Made by a program: the position numbers and the translations under genes. The notes under the pieces are model-generated. The model was not told the DNA's origin. It made no database searches and saw only the letters and a list, made by a program, of their open reading frames with translations. Positions 34,800 to 47,600 of a stretch of 64,000 nucleotides of DNA are shown here, in pieces. The DNA comes from Cyrtodaria siliqua. Its lineage: Eukaryota; Mollusca; Bivalvia; Adapedonta; Hiatellidae. The stretch lies in the NCBI GenBank assembly GCA_037043455.1, contig JAWPHD010002611.1, positions 62,001 to 126,000 on the forward strand. Reading direction: 5' to 3'. Every line of letters starts with the position of its first letter. Positions within the stretch are counted from its first letter, which is position 1.

Positions 34800-35960
34800 A
34801 GGTTCTTCTGTAATCTCTTTCTTACTCCGAAAGACTGAAAGAGACTCAACTAACGTAAACAATGCGTTGATGAATCGTCATTTCCTTTCTTACATAGAAA
34901 TGACTTCCTTTGTTAAAATGGATAAGCGTGGATAGTATAGTATTGTTTCTTCTGTCGTTGCTATCGTGAGTGTTAACTTTTACATCAGGATGTTAATAAT
35001 TAATATACGGAAGGAGTCCTTCCTATACAGTACTAGCGCCTGATTGATTTTCACTTATCTCATGTATTCGTTTCCTGTTTTCGACAATATTACTGATAAA
35101 ATATATTTATCACTTACCATGTTTACTAGCCTAAACTCCTGTCTAGGCCAAAAACATATACTCTACAGGTGGTGTGCCAGGAGTATATGCTCGAGTTACT
35201 GATGGTATTCGAGGAATCGACGTTCGAGTTACCGAAGTTCGACTGTTTTGACCAATAGTTTGTAAATGTTTATTTTTTGTTGAAATTGTAACATCTTTAA
35301 ATAATTAACTCCCTTTTATATGCAACCATGGAATGTGCTGATAAAAGACATAACATGGAGCACGTCCGCTTACAGATATACACTGTTTTAAGATTGGTCG
35401 GAAATAATATTTAAAAAAAACATAAATGTTTGACCCATTTATTGCAAATGTTCCATCTATAATAAACGGAAACATGTAGAATCCTAATTATAATGCAACT
35501 TTAATGTAACGATTACTCCATTGGCTTGCGCCACATATTTCCCACCGTAAAACCCACGATTTACCCAATCTCCGCGAAGAGTTATCGTTCCTTATATTCA
35601 CAATGTAATGACTCAAACTCCCTGCAGTGGTTACTTCCCCTTTCTGTTACAGTAATCACAGCCACCACACACTTTCATAGCTGAAATCCAGCTAAGTTTA
35701 GTTTTTTGGTAAATATTTTAGGTCAATATTTCAACTTGCTTTGTTCATAATATAGGAAATTAGTGTGAAAAACGGTATCTGCTTACAAAAATAATTTATT
35801 TATTCAAAAAAAATCAATTTTAGCGAACATGAACACCGGTTACCTGTAAACAAACGTATTCCGTTGAGAACATTACAGAAACTGCGCGTAAATTTAATAA
35901 GCATAGACCTACATACGTTTTTAAATATATGACGCAAGCCAAAACAATTGAATGTTTTCA
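34800..35960. other. intergenic stretch without recognised genes
   Basis: AT-rich; no protein domain or repeat family recognised. Confidence 0.35.
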
Positions 35961-35964
35961 ACAT

Positions 35965-36176
35965 CTTCTCTCGTCCGTCGGATTGGGACGTAAACCGGGC
36001 GGTCCCGTGTATCGGTCTATCCTCCGAGCATGTTAATGAACCATGATAGTAATTTATTCGATAATAAGAGTAGGGCACGGTTCCCGGATTCCTATGTATC
36101 CTTCCCCTCTCTCTGGGGCGGCTCTAAATAACATATACTGTGTTGATAAGCCGTTAAACAACATTCAATTCAATTC
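35965..36176 (+). mobile_element. 5'-truncated SINE copy
   Basis: Starts inside the SINE body (CTCGTCCGTCGGATTGGGAC) and ends GCCGTTAAACAACATTCAAT followed by TCAATTC. The tRNA-like head is missing. Same family as 12966-13497 and 17618-17912. Confidence 0.85.
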
Positions 36177-36390
36177 GAAGGTGATGATGTTATTGCCAAT
36201 TGTCTGTTGGTTACGGCAAGAGTTTGCTGTACCAAGCATTACTTAGTGTATCGCCAATTTTTGTAATCACATGGCCTCAGTTGTCGTCACGTGATTTGTG
36301 TGGTGGCATGGATTATTGGCTACAATTTCACTGCGCGGAGGTTGGTACTGACTCTGTGTAGAGATTGCAATTTACCGTCAGGAAAGTACT

Positions 36391-36436
36391 TGACGTCACA
36401 TAACGTTGTAACAAGCGACGTCATTGGATGACGTCA
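36391..36436 (+). promoter_or_regulatory. cluster of three CRE/ATF-like sites upstream of the receptor gene
   Basis: Two exact TGACGTCA sites (36391-36398, 36429-36436) and one CGACGTCA (36416-36423) lie within 46 bases, about 1.3 kb upstream of the receptor start codon. An ATTGG (inverted CCAAT) lies at 36315 and CACGTG at about 36290. Whether this is the promoter is inference; no TATA box or transcription start can be shown, and an in-phase 5'-UTR acceptor near 37695 would place the promoter some distance upstream. Confidence 0.3.
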
Positions 36437-37061
36437 ACAAAATGCCATTATTGATGAATTTGAGTTATCAGAGAAAAAAACAAGTGTGTATGTATAGTAT
36501 TGACATGGAAAAGCATTAGAATCGAGATTGAGATGTGGTTGGTCTGCAGTACGCGCCGCCGTAAAACGAAATATCAGACTATAAGACCACCCACATACCG
36601 TCCCAGATTGAAAATCTTATCATGGTTATCTTTTAAATTACCTCCCTTTTAATTGAATATCGTTTGAAATTCAAGTAACTGTAATTCAGCGTCAACATTA
36701 AAGATTTCAAAAAATTATTTTGCAAACGCTTTTGTAGTGGTTATTCTAGTAAAACATGATGTCAAATAACTTTAGTTGGCATGTTTTAGAATTAGGAAAA
36801 TCGAAAGCTGCACTAATTCAAAATACTTAACAAAATGCCCAAGTACCTAGTTGTATGTGTTACAGTTGTTTTTTTTGCTAAGAAAACATATCGACAATTA
36901 ACGCTTTAAAATGTGTTCATGCAATCAGAGCATACGATTTAAACCCATTGTTTTGCAGTTCAACCGTATCTCCAATCGAGCGTGAAATACACGAAACAAT
37001 AAGAATAGTATTGATGATTCTTAGGTGAGTACTTATGAATTTTGACTAGCATATATATCCC

Positions 37062-37147
37062 AATGTTAGAACATGTAATAAGAGACCATATGTATTAAGA
37101 GACCGCTTTTGGTATTTCACCTGAGCGGTCTCTTAAACCATGTTAGA
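37062..37147 (+). repeat. short dispersed repeat (GAGACC...GGTCTC hairpin)
   Basis: CCAATGTTAGAACATGTAAT..GAGACCATATGTATTAAGAG and GAGCGGTCTCTTAAACCATG match 47500-47590. The AAGAGACC / GGTCTCTT ends pair. Confidence 0.75.
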
Positions 37148-37706
37148 CTATATTATTGATTTGCGGAAGGGTCTTTTCAGACATCTTTCAACATTTGATA
37201 TGTACATGTGTAAGATTTGTGGAGGATGTCCTCGAACCTCCATAGAGGCATGATGAGGCAAATAAAGTTTCTTCTTCTAGGCCGCCTACGGCTTTACTGT
37301 ACATCTGTTTAAAGCTGTACGATTTATGTTTTATAATAGATGTAAGACATTTAAATAAACTACTATTACCTATTATCTTATTGTCTTTAATTAAACCACA
37401 CGAATGTATTTACATGCATGCATATACATATATACCTTGTCGTCAGTAGGTTTAGAAACGGTGTACATATGTTGTAAAATGTGCCTGTTGATAGCGGGAT
37501 AGGGACATCAGTAACTTCATCTTACAAACTTAAGCCTGGTAGGTTTTTATGCACACTTTAAAAATAATAAAGAAGGTAAATGACAGCATAATTAGAAACT
37601 GTATAAACAGTTTTGACCAGTACATTTGATATACTATGTCGTACTCATATAAGAAGACATATTACGTTTTCCCCATTAATAATTAATTGTTTCAGCTTCA
37701 AACAAA

Positions 37707-37782
37707 ATGTATAGTTTACGTTTGGATGTAAAGTATTACGTTATTGTATTGATGTATTGCTTTCAAGACGTTGTAACAGTTG
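37707..37782 (+). CDS. receptor exon 1: start codon and signal peptide
   Basis: ATG in context CAAAATGT. The 25 codons are MYSLRLDVKYYVIVLMYCFQ then DVVTV: a short charged start and a hydrophobic core, acceptable as a secretory signal. The donor G|GTTTGT is non-consensus but in phase 1, joining G to AA of the next exon (GAA, Glu), which gives VTVETTNDCGTL across the junction. TTTCAG 13 bases before the ATG may be the acceptor of a 5'-UTR intron. A rival start is MPKYLVVCVTVVFFA at 36834, which lacks an in-phase donor. Confidence 0.6.
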
Positions 37783-40700
37783 GTTTGTACCTATTTTATC
37801 TGTTTGCATAAAATGTGTCATTTTCGGATATAGTCAAAATACAAAACCTGCTGAGATAGGCTTTGGACTCAACTAAGTTGCTATTATTGTTGTTGTTGTT
37901 TTTTGTTGTTTTTTTCGTTAAATGTTGATATACCGCTAATATGTTTGTTTCATATGTCCAAAGTCATCAACCAGCTGTTTGTCTTTGCAGTTAATAGTAA
38001 AACACAACATTCTTGCTGAGCTTCTTTTCGTTTGAACCTAGTTGAAGTTGTTGTTGTTATTGTTGATGCTGTTGTTTTTCTTGTTGTCGTTGTGTTAAAA
38101 TTATATCATATATTAATCTATGTTGTATCATCTGATTTTAAATTTTGTCCATGTATCAATGTACATATTGACATTGTTTCTGTGCATGTTTTGGGTTGAC
38201 TGTGGTCCTTGAATGCTACATTTCCTGCTACATTACATCTACTTTTGACAATAGCTGTAGAAGGTTTGAATAACCACTTTATAAAGAAAGTTTTAGCTAC
38301 TTCTTTGGATGAGTATTTAAACGGGATAAATACCATACCGTAGAATAATATGAACTCTCAAATTCAGATGTTGCAACTGATAATTTTATATTCCTTTTGT
38401 TTGTATTCTTAAAAGTAGTTTACCATGTATAACATCAAGCAATTAAATAACCATCTGAATGAACTGGGTATCAACTTCATTCATAAATTGTTAGTAGGGA
38501 CACATTTGCTAAAGTGGCCACCTCTGTTAAAAGACCAGCTGTTTTAAGAGAACACTCTGTTCCCAATCGTGGACACTTTAAAAGATACGGAAATATAATT
38601 AAGAATGTCTGTTGCAAATCTACTGTTCTAAACACCCAGTATAAGCCTGGCTGTGGTCTTTGAAATTGGAACTTAAACTTTCGTTTTGGAATGTATCATT
38701 ATTAGACGGGAGGATAAAATCTGGACAAACCTGTCTGAAATCATCGACACGATCAATGTTTGTCACCTGGAACTTAAATCAGGAATGTATTTGCACAGTT
38801 TAAACAATAAACAAGGATCGAAGAAACAGTTATGTTTTGGAATGCGTTGTTTTTATAGTGTTGTTTTGTAACAACCTTAAGAGTGAACTTATTTCCAACG
38901 TCTTCTACAGTCGATCATCACATTCATTCAAAAATATATAGTCACATACTTACAAACTGTTTTATTTTCAGAAACAACAAATGATTGCGGAACGTTATCA
39001 ATAGCAGAACCAACCTTAAAAGGCAGGAACGTAAAATTTACGTTTACTCCTTCAGATGCAGGCGATGGTTCGGTTGTGTGGTATAAAGCTGTACCATCAT
39101 TTCCTGACACTAAACTTGATAGACGTAACAAATATTACAGGTATCACATCAAATCTATGTTCTATATGGTGCTTCAAAACGCCGGGTCTGACGATAACGG
39201 ATCTTATTATATAGACTACAACGACGAGTGTGAATCAGAACGCGTCAATCTTGTGGTTACTGGTAGGTGGTTTGTTTTATTACTTTGATTATATTTATAT
39301 TGGGGCAGAAGAAGGGTACATCTAAAAAAAGTTCCCACCTCCACCGTTTGTACACCCATGGGAATAAGACAAATTTCAAGTTTAAAAAATGATTGTGTTA
39401 TTCCATGTATATATAATCGTCCTGAGCTGGAGTAATAAAACTTTGGAATCAAGCATTAAAGGGACAAACGGCAATCTTCATTTTTTTTAAAACTCACGGC
39501 GTCCTATCATAAATATGTGGGATCAGATTGGCATTATTTTGGCTCGTTGAATAAATAGGGAACATTTCCATTTCACAATCGTTGAAGACAGTGATATACA
39601 TTTCTATCAATTAAGATACTTAGTCAATAATATAATGCTAAAAATCAATACTGGCCAAGGGGCGATGAGTAGAAAACCTGCAGCAAAGGCTTATTGTGTT
39701 CCAGGGATGACATTATTAGATTAGATAACTTGCTGGAAGGGTCACAGAAACACATACTAGGACAGGACGGTGCCAATATTGACCAATGGGGAGGAGGAGT
39801 CTTTTATGCTCAGCTCATGTCAGAAATGTGCTATCCCTAACCAAACGTGAATTTCTTAAGGATGTCAAGCGGATCCCATTTCCAAATAACCTACCTGTAT
39901 ATTAGTGGTATGGGTCCTTCTAGTTGCAAGAATCTCAGTTCTTACGGTACCATATATGGTACATACTACCAAAAGAGCCATGATTCTCACGTCTAAAGCT
40001 CTTCCAGACGCGTAACCCTGAACTGTCAGTGAGAACACCAATGAGTATTGGGCATTAACGTTCTAAAGTGAACATTGATATGATGACAGGTGGGTTCGGT
40101 GGGGTTTATAACTTCCTTAAGAAGGACATACCTGGATACGATCAGCTATTAAAAAACCCTCGACACGTTTTTAATGCGAGTTTCAGCATTCAAGGGACGT
40201 ACTGACGGCTAAAAGAAATGCCATGAAACAGCAAGAAACGGGAAATAAAGAAATCGAAATATGAATGGAATGAAAAAAGAAAGAGAGAATAAACTACAAA
40301 CAATACAATTAAAGTTAAAACTCTGTTGTTGTTTTCGTTTATTTATTTTTGCTATTGTTATTTTATAAATTAATTCAGTAACAGTTCAACATATTTGATT
40401 TAAAAAAAGAAAAAGAAAGAAAGATAAAATCCCAATGAAAATGCGTACATATATGATAAAAAGATTAAATTATATCGTCCGTCATATCGGCCCTCGGCCA
40501 ATATCGGCCCTCAGGCTAAAACCTTCAGGCCGATATTGGAGTCTCGGGCTGATATGACAGACAATAACTCACCACCCATGTATTAATCTCTACTTATTCG
40601 ATGCCACTGTTGTTATTAGAGACCTTCTTCCGAACGGTTATTTGCTTTTTGAGCTCAAGAAACCGGTATAAATTCCCAAGTGACTTTTCTTTTCCAAGAA

Positions 40701-41567
40701 CCATACCAAGGCGATAGCCCATGTTATTACTTAATTCGTTATTTTATGACGTCCCGCTTATACTTTTCATCTTTTTAAATGTGTTATGATTTGCGATTGC
40801 GTAATGTTGTATTTAAAAGACTTTAATACTTCAAATGTGTATTTGTCTCTTTGTGATCGCTGAACGCCTCCGTGTTCGACAGGGTAAAGACATTTTGACT
40901 CTTACCGCTGCGGGTTCAACTCCCAGTGGGAGATCGACTTGTAAGTGAGAATATTTCTATTCTTACGGAAGGCGGGATGTATACAGGACTGATTATATAT
41001 CCGGCTCAATGAATGGTCAATATAAAATACAGTGTAGCAATGGAGGTAACACTGTATTTACAGATACCGTGGAAGTGTTGGTGCCCGGTAAGTTTAACGC
41101 TTACTTGTAAACAACATTATAGTCGGTATTAAAGAGCATACATAAACTTACTGATATTGATTAAACATCATCGGATGAGCTTTTGTGACCGCGTTTCGTC
41201 CGTCCTTCCGTCCATTTAACTAGCTTAAATATCGCGACATCAAAATGGTCGCCGTTACAAAAATAATCCTATAAATCTAAAAAACTCATTTTCTCGTATA
41301 CCGCTGACCAAATGTGGACAGTTGTTTGATTAGAAATTATTATTATATACTCAACTATCACTTTTGTTCCATTAAATAAACCCACAAGGATGTTGAGTCT
41401 CACATTATTCTTATACCCGAGTATTGGGTCGAAACCTAAACCTGTGCATTTTTCAAAGGTAGTACAGTGGGGTGAGGCAAATTGGGGTGGGGTGGACGTA
41501 TTATCCTGATACAAGTTAGATGGTTCTTTGTGGGTACAAAACGCACGTCCCCATTTGATACACTTGG

Positions 41568-41620
<53 letters not shown>

Positions 41621-44600
41621 CACCTTGTAGCAGTGAGCTCAATGCTCAACTTTATTTCTGTATTTGTGATGTCACCTGCCTTGCTGCTTATTAACAATTG
41701 TAATTGTTAAGGCGTGTTTTGGGTTGGCTGTGTTCTGTGAAAGCCACATTTTGTGGTTGGCTTTTATATGTACTTGTATAGTGCTGTCTCTGTGGAATAC
41801 GTAGACACCTGATACCCCACCCAGTCACAGTATACTGACACCGGGCCGACCAGCCCTAGGATTACCCTTTATATGCTGACCGTCAAGCAAGGGGTACTGG
41901 TACCATCTTTATGAAGTATTTGGTATGACCAGTCCGGAGATTGCAAGCCTGCCGCTCTACCGCTAGGAGCTACGAGTCGTCTATGCGTTAAGAGGTTGCC
42001 CCCGTCGTACATTATATTTGGAGAAACGTCAACACTTTCATTAATAAAAAAAAAAGTGGACACATACTTTAATACTGTTGAATTGTTACCGTAAATGTTG
42101 ATTATATAACCCACTCAACAAATACTAAGCATGTTATCCCAACAATTTATTCTGTTTGTTTTTTGTTTCGTTTTGTTATTCATGACAGCAGCATTGGTTG
42201 GAAATTCCGTTATACACTAACAACCCCCATTTTACAATAGCGACACACATTTATGAGTAACTGTCGAGAAAGAGGTCTTTGAAACTCTGTACTACCTCAA
42301 ACCAAAAATCGCTACGGACATTACTTAAACAAGAGGCCCAAGAGGGCATGTGGACGTTCTACTGGCTAAAGATAAAGTTTATGCACAAGGGGCCATAACT
42401 CTTTCAAATATCGTTCAACCAGAACATGGTGATGATATACGCAACTGGGCTTGGTACTGATTGTCCCTGACAAGTTTCGTTGAAATCCAGCCAGAAGTTC
42501 AGGAGAACTAGTCTGTACAAAGTTAGTGTATTAAAACTTTTAAGGGGTCACAACTATGCCAAAATTCATTCAACCAGAATACGGCAACGATAGGTGCAAC
42601 TAGGCTTGGTACTGATCATCCCCATCAAGATTCGTTGAAATCCAGCAAGGAGTTCAGAACAGACTAATCTGGACAACGTTTCTCTATTGAAACCTTTAAA
42701 GGGCCATAACTCCACCAACAAGAGGGCCAAGATGGCCCTAAATCGATCACCTGAGTACTGGCACATTAGCAAACTTTTTCGAAATCTTATGATCATATAC
42801 AATCTGTGCAAGTTTGGTTAAGATTGTTCAAGAAAAGTGGGCTCTATTGTGTATAACATTGATATAAAGACACTGACAAAGTTTGGTAAATATCAAATAG
42901 AAAATGAAGGTGCTAGAGTGTAACACCTTGGGCAGGGCCAAATGTGACCCGAGGGCTACATGTAATATATGAGAGCTTTATGGTTTCAGAGAAGATTTTT
43001 TAAGTTTTTCCCTATACAAGTCTATGTAAAACATGACCCCTGGGGTGAGGTCAAATGTGACCCCACGGTGATCATTTGAACAAACTTGGTAAAGGACTAT
43101 GAGAGTTTATATAGTAAATGCAAAATATTAAACGTATGGCTCTGTTAGTTCCAGAGAAGAAGACTTTAATGTGCTATATAAGTCTATGTAAAACTGTGAC
43201 CGACGGGGGCGGGGTCAAATTTGACCCCAGGGTCACCACTTGAACAAACTTGGTAGAGGACCATAATCTTATAGTAAATACAAAATATTAAACCTCTGGC
43301 TCTTGCAGTTTAATGGAAGATTTTTTTTCCCTATATATATATGTCTATGTTAAACTGTTACCCCCGGGGAGCGTCCAAATTTGACACCAGGGTCACCATT
43401 TGAACAAACTTGGTAGAGGACCATAAGCTGATGCTACATGTAATACATGAGAGCTTTGTGACATGTGGTTCCAGAGAAGAAGATTTTTTTCAGTTTTTGC
43501 CTATAGAAGCCTAAGTAAAACTGTGACCCCCAGGGTGGGGCCAAATATGACCAATGGGTCATCATTTGAACAAACTTGGTAGAAGACCATAAGCTTATAG
43601 CAAATGCAAAATATTAAACCTCTGGCTCTTGCAGTTTCAGAGAAGAAGATTTTTTAAGTTTTTCCCTATACATGTCTATGTAAAACATGTGACCCTTGGG
43701 GCGGGGTCATATGTGACCCGAGGGTCACCATTTGAACAAACTTGGTAAACGACCATAAGCTTATAGCAAATGCAAAATATTAAACCTCTGGCTCTTGCAG
43801 TTCCAGAGAAGAAGATTTTTTGCAGTTTTTCCCTATACAAGCATTTATGTAAAACTGTGACCCCCGGGGCGGGGCGAGATGTAACCCCAGGGTCACCATT
43901 TGAACAAAATTGGTAAAGGATCATAAGCTTATAGCAACAGCAAAATATTAAACCTCTGGCTCTTGCAGTTTCAGAGAAAAAGATTTTTTAAGTTTTTCCC
44001 TATACATGTCTATGTAAAACATGTGACCCTTGAGGCGGGACCAAATGTGACCCCAGGGTCACCATTTGAACAAACTTGGTAAAGGACCATAAGCTTATAA
44101 TACATGTAAAATATCAAACCTCTGGCTCTTGTAGTTTCCGAGAAGAAGATTTTTTAAAAAAAAATCCTATATAAGTCTATGTAAAACTGTGACCCTCGGG
44201 GCGGGGACAAATTTGACCCCAGGGTCACCATTTGAACAAACTTAGTAGAGGACCATAAGTTGATGCTACATGTAATACATGAGAGCTCTGTGCTATGTGA
44301 AGAAGATTTTTTCAGGTTTTCCCTATACAAGCCTATGTAAAACTGTGACCCCCGGGATGGGGCCAAATGTGACCCGTGGGTCACTATTTGAACAAACTTG
44401 GTAGAGGACCACAAGCTTATAGCAAATGCAAAATATTAAACCTCTGGCTCTTGCAGTTTCAGAGAAGAAGATTTTTTAAGTTTTTCCCTATACATGTCTG
44501 TGTAAAACATGTGACCCTTGGGGTGGGGTCAAATGTGACCCGAGGGTCACCATTTGAACAAACTTGGTAAAGGACCATAAGCTTATAGCAAATGCAAACT

Positions 44601-47600
44601 ATTAAACCTCTGGCTCTTGCAGTTCCAGAGAAGAAGATTTTTTTCAGTTTTTCCCTATACAAGCATTTATGTAAAACTGTGACCCCCGGGGCGGGGCGAG
44701 ATGTGACCCCAGGGTCACCATTTGAACAAAATTGGTAAAGGACCATAATCTTATAGCAACAGCAAAATATTAAACCTCTGGCTCTTGCAGTTTCAGAGAA
44801 AAAGATTTTTTAAGTTTTTCCCTATACATGTCTATGTAAAACATGTGACCCTTGAGGCGGGACCAAATGTGACCCCAGGGTCACCATTTGAACAAACTTG
44901 GTAAAGGACCATAAGCTTATAATACATGTAAAATATCAAACCTCTGGCTCTTGTAGTTTCCGAGAAGAAGATTTTTTAAAAAAAAATCCTATATAAGTCT
45001 ATGTAAAACTGTGACCCTCGGGGCGGGGACAAATTTGACCCCAGGGTCACCATTTGAACAAACTTAGTAGAGGACCATAAGTTGATGCTACATGTAATAC
45101 ATGAGAGCTCTGTGCTATGTGAAGAAGATTTTTTCAGGTTTTCCCTATACAAGCCTATGTAAAACTGTGACCCCCGGGATGGGGCCAAATGTGACCCCTG
45201 GGTCACTATTTGAACAAACTTGGTAGAGGACCACAAGCTTATAGCAAATGCAAAATATTAAACCTCTGGCTCTTGCAGTTTCAGAGAAGAAGATTTTTTA
45301 AGTTTTTCCCTATCCATGTCTGTGTAAAACATGTGACCCTTGGGGTGGGGTCAAATGTGACCCGAGGGTCACCATTTGAACAAACTTGGTAAAGGACCAT
45401 AAGCTTATAGCAAATGCAAACTATTAAACCTCTGGCTCTTGCAGTTCCAGAGAAGAAGATTTTTTTCAGTTTTTCCCTATACAAGCATTTATGTAAAACT
45501 GTGACCCCCGGGGCGGGGCGAGATGTGACCCCAGGGTCACCATTTGAACAAAATTGGTAAAGGACCATAATCTTATAGCAACAGCAAAATATTAAACCTC
45601 TGGCTCTTGCTGCAGTTTCAGAGAAGAAGATTTTTTATGTTTTTCCCTATACATGTCTATGTAAAACATGTGACCCTTGAGGCGGGGCCAAATGTGACCC
45701 CAGGGTCACCATTTGAACAAACTTGGTAAAGGACTATAAGCTTATAATAAATGTAAAATATCAAACCTCTTGCTCTTGCTTTTTCCGAGAAGAAGATTTT
45801 TAAAAAAAATAATCCTATATAAGTCTATGTAAAACTGTGACCCTCGGGGCGGGGACAAGTTTGACCCCAGGGTCACCATTTGAACAAACTTAGTAGAGGA
45901 CCATAAGTTGATGCTACATGTAATACATGAGAGCTCTGTGCCATGTGGTTCCAGAGAAGAAGATTTTTTTCAGTTTTTCCCTATACAAGCCTATGTAAAA
46001 CTGTGACCCCCGGGGTGGGGCCAAATGTGACCCCTGGGTCACTATTTGAACAAACGTGGTAGAGGACTACAAGTTTATAGCAAATGCAAAATATTAAACC
46101 TCTGGCTCATGCAGTTTCAGAGAAGAAGTTTTTTTAAGTTTTTCCCTATACATGTCTGTGTAAAACATGTGACCCTTGGGGCGGGACCAAATGTGACCCG
46201 AGGGTCACCATTTGAACAAACTTGGTAAAGGACCATAAGCTTATAGTAAATGCAAAATATCAAACCTCTGGCTGTTGTAGTTTCCGAGAAGAAGATTTTT
46301 TAAAAACAAATCCTATATAAGTCTATGTAAAACTGTGACCCCCGGGCGGGGACAAATTTTACCCCAGGGTCACCATTTGAACAAACTTAGTAGAGGACCA
46401 TAAGCTGATGCTGCATGTAATACATGAGAGCTCTGTGCCTTGTGGTTTCAGAGAAGAAGATTTTTTAAAGTTTTTTCCTATATGTCTATATGAAAAACAT
46501 GCAAAACCTCAATATACAAACGTTGGACCCCCGGGCACGGCCATTTTTGACCTCGGGGACTTTTTTGAACGAACTTAATAGGCTAGGCGTTGGCGATATT
46601 TTAAAAGAAAAACTGTTGAAATCTGTCCAGCAGTTCTGAAGAAGAAGATTTTTTAAGGTTTCGACTGTATATGGTAATAGCAGCCATCTTGTATGTAGCT
46701 CTGACCTAATTTTAACAAATCTAAAAAGCATTTATCTAAGGATCATTCATGTGAAGTTTGGTTAAAATTAGCCAAGCGGTTTGTGAGGAGAAGTCGTTTG
46801 AAGAAAAGTTAACGGACGACAGACGACAGACGACAGACAGACGACAGACGACGGACGACAGACAACACACCATCCCATAAGCACTGCTGGCCCTTGGCCA
46901 GTAGAGCTAAAAACAAGTACGTGTATTTTCTGTTTCTTAATGGTCTTAACAGGTACTGTTCTACTGTGATTCTAGACGTATAATATAGTTAACAGCATAA
47001 AATAAAGTGCGTTATGAATCAAGAATAAAATCATTTAAAACTGCATTGATGGCATTATTTTTAAAATGTTATTCCAGAAAGACCAAGTATACCAACATTA
47101 CAACCAACACGAGACTTTACTGACTGTGCAGGATGTGTCTTTGGAACCGTTAAAAACTTTGTATTCATAAAGTGTTTTACTACAGGCGGAACATCTCCAG
47201 TTGTCGTTACTATGTATGTAAACAATGAACCGGTGCGGGTAGCGTTTGTAAGCAATGGGGATTATACATATAAAAAATATCTTTACAACACCCTTCATAT
47301 GGCAGAAATAAGATGTGAAGTCTCCAACCCTGCCCTTATTACTCCGCTTGTTGCACTGTCAAAGTTATATGTTGTGGGTAAGTTTGTATTTATTCTTCAA
47401 ATCGCTGTGCTTTGTACATATTGTTACCTATTGAAACGTCGATTTCAAAGTTCACATTAAATATACATGTAAATAATTAACTAAACATTTCATAAGAAGC
47501 CAATGTTAGAACCTGTAATTAGAGACCACCTGTATTAAGCGACCTTTTTGGTTCTTCCCTTTGAGCGGTCTCTTAAACCAGGTTTGACTGTAAATGTCAT

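Noticed and set aside
36834..36900. Alternative receptor signal exon (MPKYLVVCVTVVFFA)
   Set aside because: The hydrophobic start looks like a signal peptide, but no phase-1 donor follows; the exon at 37707 joins in frame.
43676..46228. Repeated 60-95 codon frames (e.g. VCSNGDPRVT type)
   Set aside because: They recur with the ~165-bp repeat units on both strands and carry no selection signature; repeat artefacts.
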